A stretch of DNA of 8,073 bases, taken from positions 1 through 8,073 of the forward strand of contig NYTG01000039.1 in NCBI GenBank assembly GCA_002683395.1. Direction: 5' to 3'. The notes under the pieces are model-generated. The model saw only the letters and a program-made list of their open reading frames with translations. It was not told where the DNA came from and did no database searches. The translations under genes were made by a program, and so were the position numbers. Source of the DNA: Halieaceae bacterium. Lineage in GTDB: Bacteria > Pseudomonadota > Gammaproteobacteria > Pseudomonadales > Halieaceae. Shown here one piece after another: positions 1 through 6,287 of the stretch; positions within the stretch are counted from its first letter, which is position 1, and the number at the start of each line of letters is the position of its first letter.

Positions 1-1
1 G

Positions 2-325
2 TTCTCCGATATGCCCAACATGGCCTTTACGGTTGGCTATACCAACTCCTCCTGGACACTCAAGGTGGAACTCACCGCAAACTACCTATGTCGGCTGCTC
101 AATCACATGCAAAAGCGGGGTCACGACTGCGTTGTGCCACGATTGAAAGGCAGCATAGAAGAGGAGCCCTTCCTCGATTTTAATGCGGGATACGTGCTGC
201 GCTCCCGGGACCGCTTTCCGAAACAGGGCAACCGATTACCGTGGAAAAACTATCAGAATTACATCAAGGATTTTATGAGCTTGCGCCTTGGCAAACTGCG
301 CGACAAGGAGCTGGAGTTTCGCTAG
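2..325 (+). CDS. Flavin-containing / Baeyer-Villiger monooxygenase, EthA-like, C-terminal fragment
   Basis: The reading frame is open from the window edge, where it reads Phe-Ser-Asp before the first Met, to a TAG stop at 323-325. Only about the last 107 residues of a protein of roughly 490-500 residues are present. The stretch GYTNSSWTLKVELTANYLCR followed by LLNHM, and later the FPKQG...PWKNYQNY segment, matches my recollection of the C-terminal end of EthA-type class B flavoprotein monooxygenases. These enzymes use FAD and NADPH to insert oxygen beside a ketone, or to S-oxidise substrates such as thioamides. The Rossmann motifs and the family fingerprint lie outside the window, so activity cannot be judged. 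The gene runs convergent to the GST-like gene on the minus strand, with a 50-bp gap, so it is a separate transcript. It could instead be a related flavin monooxygenase without Baeyer-Villiger activity. Confidence 0.85.
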   Translation, partial: FSDMPNMAFTVGYTNSSWTLKVELTANYLCRLLNHMQKRGHDCVVPRLKGSIEEEPFLDFNAGYVLRSRDRFPKQGNRLPWKNYQNYIKDFMSLRLGKLRDKELEFR

Positions 326-338
326 TGACCCTAATCGT

Positions 339-372
339 CTTTGGCGAAATGGACCCGCGGGCGCAACCAAAG
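339..372. terminator. Inverted repeat between convergent genes, possible weak terminator
   Basis: The 50-bp gap between the convergent monooxygenase and GST-like genes contains perfect 6-bp arms CTTTGG (339-344) and CCAAAG (367-372). Between them lies the self-complementary octamer CCCGCGGG (354-361). The position, between two converging stops, suits a shared terminator. There is no clear T-tract on either side and the loop is long, so it is only a weak candidate and could be chance. Confidence 0.25.
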
Positions 373-375
373 TAA

Positions 376-1503
376 TCAGTGCCAGACCTCAAGGTTATTA
401 CACCGGATCATGCGACGATCAAGTGTGATGGTGAGTATCGGCGCCATATCGCATGCCTCCAGCAATGCGCTCACTTCACCCCTCTTCTCTTGTGAAAAAT
501 CAGCAAAGGTATCGTGCACGCGCTGAAGCAGATAAAACCGATGCGGTTGGGCAAGCGACGTGATCTGCTCGCTCCGCACGGTGAAGTCGGCGGTGCCCAA
601 AGATTCGGCCAAGCGCCCTACCGCTGTCACCCCCCCCTCGGGCTGATGCTTACCGAGCCAGCCATTGATAAGGTCTGCAGCGGCCAGCGTTTCGGGCACA
701 AAATCCTCGGCAAGTATTTTTAGTACCTCTACCAGCGTCTCGGGCACCTCGTCGTTGGCCAGAAAGTCGTTGCCGGCATTGAAGAACTCTGGAGCATCCT
801 GATCTTCGCGATTCATGCGCTCTACCCATCGGTACACGGCCGGAGCGCGCTGTTGCATGAGCCTCGCGGGATGAGGGTCGCGCCCTAAATGGGCATACAT
901 GGGCGCAAGCAATCCGAAATCACCGATGCAGGGGCGCCAACCCAGAAGATAGGGGTAGCTTTCCAAGTGAGCGTTAAGCGCGTCGAGGTACTCGAGGTAC
1001 AAGTCCTCCACTAGCTTTTGGCTCTGCTCGGTCACACCAAAGATCATGGCCGCATGCCGCATGCGATTCATCATGGCTTCGGTTTTTGCTGCGCGCTCCG
1101 GCACATCACGTTGTGAGTGCAAAAAGTGATAGCGCACGAACTCGAGATTGTCCTCGGGGAAGTTCCAGCGGTAGTGCATGGCCGGTCGCAGCAGACCATC
1201 GGTGCCGATCACATCAAACAGGGCGCTGATCACTTGCTGGCGCGGACCTTGAGGCTGACAGTGTCGCCCATTTGCGGCCTCAAAGTGCTCAATGATGGCA
1301 CCCCCATCGCGAATCACTTCGCCCTCTGCTGTTACTAAAGTAGGGATAGTCGGCAGTTTACCTTTGGGCAGCACCTCCGCCTTGAAGCTCTCATGCCCGG
1401 TTGAGCGCTCCTCGAAGGGAATCCGATTTTTAATCAGATAACTGCGGGCGCGCCCGGAGTACAGGGAGTGCGACATAGCATAGAGGATGTGCTGCTGGGT
1501 CAT
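376..1503 (-). CDS. Glutathione S-transferase family protein with extended C-terminus
   Basis: This 375-residue protein begins with a thioredoxin-like GST N-domain at about residues 4-80. It has SLYSGRARSYL at 13-23 near the usual active-site position, the KLPTIPTLV segment with the cis-proline at residue 54, and DGGAIIEHFE at 66-75 where canonical GSTs have Glu-Ser for gamma-glutamyl binding. An all-helical C-domain follows, with YLLGWRPCIGDFGL at 186-199; Asp195 fits the conserved N-capping position, but the usual Ser/Thr three residues before it is Cys192. Typical GSTs have 200-230 residues, so about 140 residues are extra; that region has no motif I recognise and ends in NNLEVWH. It is the last gene of the block: its ATG lies 1 nt after the sulfatase TGA, with no strong Shine-Dalgarno site, so translational coupling is likely. 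A cytoplasmic role in glutathione conjugation, ether cleavage or isomerisation is inferred; the substrate is unknown. Confidence 0.8.
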   Translation of the reverse strand: MTQQHILYAMSHSLYSGRARSYLIKNRIPFEERSTGHESFKAEVLPKGKLPTIPTLVTAEGEVIRDGGAIIEHFEAANGRHCQPQGPRQQVISALFDVIGTDGLLRPAMHYRWNFPEDNLEFVRYHFLHSQRDVPERAAKTEAMMNRMRHAAMIFGVTEQSQKLVEDLYLEYLDALNAHLESYPYLLGWRPCIGDFGLLAPMYAHLGRDPHPARLMQQRAPAVYRWVERMNREDQDAPEFFNAGNDFLANDEVPETLVEVLKILAEDFVPETLAAADLINGWLGKHQPEGGVTAVGRLAESLGTADFTVRSEQITSLAQPHRFYLLQRVHDTFADFSQEKRGEVSALLEACDMAPILTITLDRRMIRCNNLEVWH

Positions 1504-1504
1504 C

Positions 1505-3319
1505 TCAGATTTTTCGCCTCATGCGGTAGGCCACTAAAAACGGCAGCATAATGAGCGCGGTGAGGAGCCCCACCATCACCGGAGTCCGCGATCGTTGGTG
1601 AAGCGTGTTGATCACCAACTGCTTGATATGGCCATACCCCACCGGCATCTCAAGCACCTTGTTGTCTTGCTTATATCGCTCATAGGCAGACAGCATTCGC
1701 TGCAGGCGGGCAGGGTCTGACGACGCCAGATCTTTGCTTTCGCCCGGGTCCTCTTTGATATTGAACAGACGCCACTCACTATCACCCAGCGGTTTGCGGT
1801 TCACAACAATCTTATAGTCACCCTGAAACAACGCGGCATTGCCCGCCAATTCATACCCCACCGCGTCGTCAGCGCCATAAACTTGCTCTGCGTTACCGGA
1901 CAATACAGGCGACAGGTCTCGCCCAATCATGGCTTCGGCGGGTCGGCCACCGTAGCGCCCATCAGGCGGCTGGACACCGGCGAAGGACAGTATCGTTGGC
2001 GTGATATCGGTGACAAAAGTAAAAGCGTCGTTCAGTACACCTCGCTGAGGCAGGGACTCACCTGCCACAATCAGTGGCACCCGCATGCCACCCTCACCGG
2101 CATAAAACTTGTAGTAAGCCAGAGGGCTGACTGCTGAGCTGGCAAAGCTGGGACTTATGGTGCTGTAGCTGCCTTTTAGGCCGAGCGTTTCGTAATCGGT
2201 GTTGTAGCCCAGCGACCGCGCTTGTTGTTGGTTGATAAAGGCGCGCGGGTCGGCGGGCCCTGATGCCTCGGCGCCATTGTCTGAGGTAAAAATAAAGATC
2301 GTGTTGTCGAACTGCGCCTGTTTTTTGAGATAGGAGACGAGCCTACCAATGTGGTGATCCATTGCTTCGACCATACCCGCATAAACGGCCATCCGTTTCG
2401 CTTCATAACGCTGCTGGTCTGCACCGAGTGCCTGCCAATCTCCGGTGGTCTGCATGCCGATCATCTCGACATTGGGCGGGATGACACCCAGCGCTTCAGC
2501 ACGGCGCTGGCGCGCGTTACGGATTGCATCCCAGCCCTCGTCATACGCACCCATGTAAGGGTCAATAAAGGCCTGCGGGGCCTGTACCGGTATATGCACC
2601 GCCTGAAAAGGGACGTAGGCAAAGAACGGGCGCTCGTCCTCAACCTGGCTATCAATAAACTCAATGGTTTTATCCACTAGGAACCGAGACGAATAAAAGT
2701 CCTCCGGCAGCTGATAGGGCTCTCCATCGGCGAACCAGTTGGCTTTGTCATACAGCGGGATGTAGGGCCGTTGCTCCCAGTTATCGGCACCGGAATCCGC
2801 GAGCGCAACCGTGCGCTCGAAGCCCCGGCGACTGGGTAACCGCTCTGGCGTGCTGCCCAGATGCCACTTGCCCGCCATGTAGGTGTGATAACCCGCTCCC
2901 TCTAGAAGGGTCGCGACCGTCACCACGTTGTGCCCCAAGACACCGCGATAGTGCGGATAGCGTTGTTGCTCGGGAGCCAGCATTTCAGGAATGTTGGGTA
3001 CCCCGGCCAAGTGGGCGTCGACGCCCGTCAACAGCATCGCGCGCGCAGGCGCGCAATTGGCAGCAGTGTGATAGTTGGTGAAGCTGACACCCGCCGCGGC
3101 CAGTGCTGAAAGACTGGGGGTATTGATCTCACTGCCATAGGGCGCAATATCAGAAAAGCCCAAATCATCGGCCAGGATCAAAACGATATTAGGCGGGCTT
3201 GTTATCGATTCGCTAGCAGACCCCGGGTGATCAGTGAGGGAGTTTTGTGTCGCTGCGCCGACCGTCGCAGCCAGCAGCGAGATCCAAACCAGCGCCCAAA
3301 TGGGTAACAGGCGTCTCAA
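1505..3319 (-). CDS. Exported arylsulfatase-family enzyme with C-terminal membrane helix
   Basis: The 604-residue protein belongs to the formylglycine-dependent sulfatases, which hydrolyse sulfate esters. It has a signal peptide at about 1-22 (Arg-Arg, hydrophobic core, likely cleavage after VGA). The metal-site Asp51-Asp52 lies in ILADDLGFSD, and the CAPAR core at 89-93 has Cys89 as the residue converted to formylglycine. GYHTYMAGKWH at 143-153 matches the second sulfatase signature with Lys151 and His153. Further active-site candidates are His242 (AVHIP), Asp347-Asn348 (TSDNG) and Lys382. Residues about 580-598 form a hydrophobic helix followed by basic YRMRRKI, so the enzyme is probably anchored in the inner membrane with the catalytic domain in the periplasm. 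The start is TTG: no ATG or GTG lies in frame between the upstream stop at 3356-3358 and this point, and AGGG sits 8 nt before it. It starts 4 nt after the DUF4345-like gene. A maturase for Cys89 is not in the window. Confidence 0.92.
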   Translation of the reverse strand: MRRLLPIWALVWISLLAATVGAATQNSLTDHPGSASESITSPPNIVLILADDLGFSDIAPYGSEINTPSLSALAAAGVSFTNYHTAANCAPARAMLLTGVDAHLAGVPNIPEMLAPEQQRYPHYRGVLGHNVVTVATLLEGAGYHTYMAGKWHLGSTPERLPSRRGFERTVALADSGADNWEQRPYIPLYDKANWFADGEPYQLPEDFYSSRFLVDKTIEFIDSQVEDERPFFAYVPFQAVHIPVQAPQAFIDPYMGAYDEGWDAIRNARQRRAEALGVIPPNVEMIGMQTTGDWQALGADQQRYEAKRMAVYAGMVEAMDHHIGRLVSYLKKQAQFDNTIFIFTSDNGAEASGPADPRAFINQQQARSLGYNTDYETLGLKGSYSTISPSFASSAVSPLAYYKFYAGEGGMRVPLIVAGESLPQRGVLNDAFTFVTDITPTILSFAGVQPPDGRYGGRPAEAMIGRDLSPVLSGNAEQVYGADDAVGYELAGNAALFQGDYKIVVNRKPLGDSEWRLFNIKEDPGESKDLASSDPARLQRMLSAYERYKQDNKVLEMPVGYGHIKQLVINTLHQRSRTPVMVGLLTALIMLPFLVAYRMRRKI

Positions 3320-3323
3320 GCGC

Positions 3324-3701
3324 TCAACCCTGAGCGGGCAATCGACGTGATGCCGTCAGTAAAATCAGCGCGACAATAATCTCTGGCGCGATAAGATTCG
3401 TGGCCAAAGCGGCATCATGCAGTAGCCATGCCAGAATCCGTCCCACCGCCGTCAGCGAGAGCAGAATAATAGGGGGGAAATACCAAAGGGTTCGCTGGGT
3501 CGTAAGCCCCATCAAAATGCACACGCCCAAAGTCAGGAAAAAAGCCGACATATCGCCGACCTGAGAGCTGAGGCCAACGCCGCTGCCCAGCACCAGCCCG
3601 AATTCCGGCGCGACACCTGCGGGCGCCAGTAGCCAGCGAAGGCCCGTTACCAAAAACAGGATTCCGCATAGCAGCACCAGTAGCCTGATCGCTGTATTCA
3701 T
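3324..3701 (-). CDS. Small four-helix membrane protein, DUF4345-like
   Basis: The 125-residue product is strongly hydrophobic, with four likely transmembrane helices at about 5-25, 50-67, 72-95 and 102-117. Arg22 follows the first helix, a Gly-rich loop (LVLGSGVGLSSQVGDMSAFF) precedes the second, and Gly87-Arg88 sits inside the third. Size, helix number and the GDMSAFFL / VGRIL pattern resemble the DUF4345 family of small bacterial membrane proteins, which has no established function; the assignment is from memory of the pattern. The ATG at 3699-3701 is 5 nt after the stop of the DJ-1/PfpI-like gene, with GAGG 9 nt upstream, and its own TGA is 4 nt before the sulfatase start. Its place between two membrane-directed products suggests a membrane partner or helper, but nothing in the sequence gives a reaction. 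Confidence 0.75.
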   Translation of the reverse strand: MNTAIRLLVLLCGILFLVTGLRWLLAPAGVAPEFGLVLGSGVGLSSQVGDMSAFFLTLGVCILMGLTTQRTLWYFPPIILLSLTAVGRILAWLLHDAALATNLIAPEIIVALILLTASRRLPAQG

Positions 3702-3706
3702 GCCCG

Positions 3707-4558
3707 CTAACCTCGGTCTGCGATGACTTGCATCATGCGATGCGCTGTTTCCAGACCAGAGTTCTGATTTTGCCCGGTGACAAACCGCTGCTCGTCATCC
3801 ACCACCACGTGCGTAGCAAAAATATCCCTAAAGGCGGTTTGACTCTCATAGAGCGCGCCCGCCCTTCGCAATTCGGTCTCGGGGTGTAGGGGCGTCATTT
3901 CGATACCGAGCTCCCGGATTTGCTTATCAGAAACGCCTGTCATGCGGCGCCCTGAGATCAGGGTACTGCCTTTTTCGTCCCTGGCATTGATCAGCCCCAA
4001 GACCCCGTGGCACACCCCGCCAATCACTGCAGTGCGCTCACCATAAAAGGCCTCAGACACTTTTTCGGCCATAGCAGGGGTCTGCGCCAGATCGTAGGCT
4101 GCGCCCCAACCCCCAGAAATGAAAACAATGTCGTACTGACCGATATCAACATCTGCAATCGCTATCGAGTTCTGCACCTTGGTCTGGGCAATCGGATCGT
4201 TCAGATAGCGTTTATCTTCTGGTGAGGCCACAGGATAGGAGAGGGTCTGTGGATCAATAGGAATGACACCGCCTTGAATACTGGCCATATCAACCTCGAT
4301 CCCCGCATCTATGAAGCTGTAATAAGGGTGCGTGAATTCGGAAGCCATCACGCCCGTTTCGGGGCCCTCGGTCTCTCCCGGAGCAGCCAGCACACTATGA
4401 CTGGTAGTAATAATGAGAGCTCTTTTGCCCGGCAAATCGACACTGGCCCCCTCATAAACAGGGTGCAACCCCGCCGCATGCAACAGGGTCGGCAACGCCG
4501 TGAAGAAGATCGCCGCGAGCCCAATGAGTGCACCAACACCGACCAGAATTTTTTTCAT
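3707..4558 (-). CDS. DJ-1/PfpI superfamily protein with N-terminal membrane anchor
   Basis: I chose the ATG at 4556-4558 (283 residues) because GGGAGA lies 7 nt upstream. The frame stays open further upstream to 4657, but that stretch is low-complexity and overlaps the promoter region. Residues about 4-26 form a hydrophobic segment after Met-Lys-Lys, a signal anchor or signal peptide, placing the rest outside the cytoplasm. The DJ-1/PfpI domain spans about 45-283. It shows SEFTHPYYSF at 73-82 with the conserved acidic Glu74, GGVIPIDPQ at 97-104, ISGGWGAAYDL at 148-157, the nucleophile elbow IGGVCHGVLGL at 179-189 with Cys183-His184, and TGQNQNSG near 261-268. These features fit the HchA/Hsp31-like branch, whose members include glyoxalase III, deglycase or chaperone-like proteins and hydrolases. 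It is the first gene of the four-gene block. The Cys-His pair is intact, so it is probably catalytic; the substrate is not known. Confidence 0.85.
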   Translation of the reverse strand: MKKILVGVGALIGLAAIFFTALPTLLHAAGLHPVYEGASVDLPGKRALIITTSHSVLAAPGETEGPETGVMASEFTHPYYSFIDAGIEVDMASIQGGVIPIDPQTLSYPVASPEDKRYLNDPIAQTKVQNSIAIADVDIGQYDIVFISGGWGAAYDLAQTPAMAEKVSEAFYGERTAVIGGVCHGVLGLINARDEKGSTLISGRRMTGVSDKQIRELGIEMTPLHPETELRRAGALYESQTAFRDIFATHVVVDDEQRFVTGQNQNSGLETAHRMMQVIADRG

Positions 4559-4564
4559 GTTGCG

Positions 4565-4570
4565 TCTCCC
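4565..4570 (-). promoter_or_regulatory. Shine-Dalgarno site deciding the DJ-1/PfpI-like start
   Basis: On the minus strand GGGAGA stands 7 nt before the ATG at 4556-4558. It favours this start over the upstream in-frame ATG at 4657, which lies within the C-rich stretch beside the terminator. Confidence 0.75.
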
Positions 4571-4589
4571 GCCGCCTCGGATACCCAAG

Positions 4590-4599
4590 AGCCTAGGCT
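4590..4599. repeat. Perfect 10-bp palindrome in the leader of the four-gene block
   Basis: AGCCTAGGCT is self-complementary. It sits between the putative promoter (4611-4627) and the Shine-Dalgarno site of the DJ-1/PfpI-like gene, where a repressor operator would be expected. A 10-bp palindrome can occur by chance, so this is only a candidate site. Confidence 0.3.
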
Positions 4600-4610
4600 T
4601 TAAAATATAT

Positions 4611-4635
4611 TGGCACTTATTATGCCATATTATGC
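4611..4635 (-). promoter_or_regulatory. Candidate promoter of the four-gene block
   Basis: The intergenic DNA becomes AT-rich here. Two readings on the minus strand are possible. First, TGGCATAAT (4619-4627) is an extended -10 element of the TGn-CATAAT form, without a convincing -35. Second, TGGCATAATAAGTGCC (4612-4627) has the GG and GC doublets at sigma-54 -24/-12 spacing, but the -12 element is imperfect. The core TGGCA...TGCCA is also a dyad with 7-bp spacing, and the octamer GCATAATA is repeated twice with a 10-bp period (4618-4625 and 4628-4635), as expected for a regulator site. The region lies just after the upstream terminator, so a new transcript should start about here. Confidence 0.4.
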
Positions 4636-4655
4636 GGGGTGGGGGGAGCTGCCTC

Positions 4656-4679
4656 AAAAGACCTCTCGCAGAGAGGTCT
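4656..4679 (-). terminator. Intrinsic terminator after the acyl-CoA synthetase gene
   Basis: Read on the minus strand, AGACCTCTC (4671-4679) pairs perfectly with GAGAGGTCT (4659-4667) around a 3-nt loop. This 9-bp stem runs directly into TTTT (4656-4659). It begins 6 nt after the synthetase stop codon at 4686-4688. Placement and structure are those of a Rho-independent terminator, so the dehydrogenase-synthetase transcript probably ends here and is separate from the four-gene block downstream. Confidence 0.85.
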
Positions 4680-4685
4680 CACACT

Positions 4686-6287
4686 TCAGCCCTCGAATAA
4701 CTGTTTGCGCAAACGGTCCTTGCGTACTTTGCCACTCGGAGTGCGGGGCAGGTCCTCAACGACTTCAACCCGCTCCGGAATTTTCTGACGAGCAAGCCCC
4801 TGACTCTCGGTAAAGGCAGCTACCGACTCTTGCGACAGGGTGTCGCTGCCCGATTGCAAAATAATAAACACGCACACACCCTCGCCCAGCCGCTCATGCG
4901 GCATGGCAACAACGGACGCCTCTTTCACATCTGGATGAAGATGCAGACTATCCTCGATCTCCTTCGCGCTGATATTTTCACCACCGCGAATAATGATGTC
5001 TTTTTTTCTGTCTGTGATCAGGATCGCGCCATCTGCCGTTCGGCGACCAATATCACCGGTATAGAAGAACCCGTCATCCGCATGCGCTTCTGTATTTTGA
5101 TCTGGGTCGGCATAGCCCAAGAACATCCCCGAACCACGCGCAGTAATCTCGCCATCCTCACCGTCGGGGACCACCTCGCCATTGTCATCGACAATACGTA
5201 CCTCGTAGCCATAGGGGTGACCGTCGGTAGTAGCCGCCAATTGAGCATCTTCGAGCCAGCCCAGCGTAATAATCGGCGCCTCTGTACTGCCATAGACGCG
5301 AACCGTCCTGCAGTTTTCAAGCACGTCATAAGCCCGCAATACCAAAGCGGGAGGCACTGCAGCGCCACCACAGGAAAAGACCCGCATGGTCGGCAGTGGG
5401 TCGCCTCGACGCTCGGCTGCATCTAATAACTCCTGAAGAAAGGGCGTAGCACCAACCGTCATCGTCCCTCCCACTCGATGAATAAAATCAATGCACTGAT
5501 CCGCGTCCCATCGCTCCATCAACGCTGAGCGCCCGTCACGGATGAAAGGCAGGTTTAGGCCACTGCTATAACCCGTAATGTGGGTAATGGGCGACGGCAT
5601 GATCATGACGTCCGAAGCCTCACTGCCGGAGTGCTCTGCCGAGTTATCGAGGATACGAATCAGGGTGTTGTGGCTGTGCAGTACCGCTTTCGGAAAACCG
5701 GTGGTGCCCGACGTGTAGAGCCGGCACTTCACCGAGTTGGGATCAATACTGGGTAAATCGGCTTGGTCAGCTGGCTCACAATCGATCAAGCTCTCGTACT
5801 GAACGGTGCCCGGATACTCGGCCGTGGCTCGAAGTGTTACAACATGCTCGAGGCTGGGTAATTCTGCGCGAAGCCCAGAAATCATATTGACGTAATCGAT
5901 GCTCCGGTGCTGATCGGGAATAAAGATCAGCTTGCTGGCCGCGTCACCCAAAATAAAGCGCAGCTCGGCATCTCGATAAATTGGCACAATCGGATTTACA
6001 ACCAATCCCAGGGCCGCCGCCGCGATATCAATGACCGCTCCTTCTCGCCAGTTAGGCAACTGAAAGCTGATCACATCTCCCTGACGCAAACCCAAGGCAT
6101 GTAGCGCCGCAATAAGTCTCAGAGCCTCCTCAGCAATAGCGCCATACGTTGCGTCCGGCTCGCTCTCTAAATGAATCGCTACGTCATCTGGCTGCGACTG
6201 GGCCTTTTTAAACGCTTCTGCCGCAATCGTCGTATTGCGCCACTCTGAGGCGTCCCGGGACAGTCTGTCATCACTGATAGTGATCAT
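4686..6287 (-). CDS. Acyl-CoA synthetase (AMP-forming), cyclohexanecarboxylate-CoA ligase-like
   Basis: The product activates a carboxylic acid with ATP and then forms the CoA thioester. All core motifs of the adenylate-forming family are present: the phosphate-binding loop YTSGTTGFPKAVLHS at 191-205, VYGSTEAP at 331-338, YTGD at 409-412, the hinge and CoA-binding region DRKKDIIIRGGENISAKEIE at 426-445, and the C-terminal catalytic Lys520 in PRTPSGKVRKD. The N-terminal region, with FQLPNWRE, NPIVPIYRDAELRFIL and HRSIDY, resembles cyclohexanecarboxylate-CoA ligases (AliA type) and medium-chain acyl-CoA ligases, so an alicyclic or branched acid is a fair guess. I chose the ATG at 6285-6287 (533 residues) because it overlaps the dehydrogenase TGA as ATGA, a standard coupling arrangement. 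An ATG seven codons upstream (6308) is the alternative. No transmembrane segment is seen, so it is cytoplasmic. A strong terminator follows its stop. Confidence 0.92.
   Translation of the reverse strand: MITISDDRLSRDASEWRNTTIAAEAFKKAQSQPDDVAIHLESEPDATYGAIAEEALRLIAALHALGLRQGDVISFQLPNWREGAVIDIAAAALGLVVNPIVPIYRDAELRFILGDAASKLIFIPDQHRSIDYVNMISGLRAELPSLEHVVTLRATAEYPGTVQYESLIDCEPADQADLPSIDPNSVKCRLYTSGTTGFPKAVLHSHNTLIRILDNSAEHSGSEASDVMIMPSPITHITGYSSGLNLPFIRDGRSALMERWDADQCIDFIHRVGGTMTVGATPFLQELLDAAERRGDPLPTMRVFSCGGAAVPPALVLRAYDVLENCRTVRVYGSTEAPIITLGWLEDAQLAATTDGHPYGYEVRIVDDNGEVVPDGEDGEITARGSGMFLGYADPDQNTEAHADDGFFYTGDIGRRTADGAILITDRKKDIIIRGGENISAKEIEDSLHLHPDVKEASVVAMPHERLGEGVCVFIILQSGSDTLSQESVAAFTESQGLARQKIPERVEVVEDLPRTPSGKVRKDRLRKQLFEG

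Noticed and set aside
1051..1065. GCATGC repeated twice in the GST-like gene
   Set aside because: Short, inside coding sequence, and explained by codons for the Met-Arg-His-Ala-Ala-Met stretch.
2351..2680. Plus-strand open frame opposite the sulfatase
   Set aside because: Antisense to the conserved sulfatase coding region, with no recognisable protein features.
3040..3056. GC-rich inverted/direct repeat of GCGCGC at the sulfatase active-site codons
   Set aside because: It is explained by GC-rich codons for the conserved Cys-Ala-Pro-Ala-Arg-Ala residues; no independent role is supported.
4611..4626. Sigma-54-like TGGCAC element on the plus strand
   Set aside because: It matches the -24 box, but it would transcribe into the terminator and antisense of the synthetase, with no gene to drive. 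It is the mirror of the minus-strand dyad.
4635..4648. G-rich tract GGGGTGGGGGG as a possible G-quadruplex
   Set aside because: Only two G-runs are present, fewer than the four tracts needed for an intramolecular quadruplex.
5000..5008. A7 run forming a slippery A AAA AAA sequence in the acyl-CoA synthetase
   Set aside because: It encodes the strongly conserved RKKD motif, the downstream frame is the correct one to the end of the protein, and there is no sign of programmed frameshifting.
4830..5426. Long plus-strand open frame (198 codons) opposite the acyl-CoA synthetase gene
   Set aside because: It lies wholly antisense to a gene with complete family motifs; its translation shows no domain and it has no supporting context. 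It is a codon-bias shadow.
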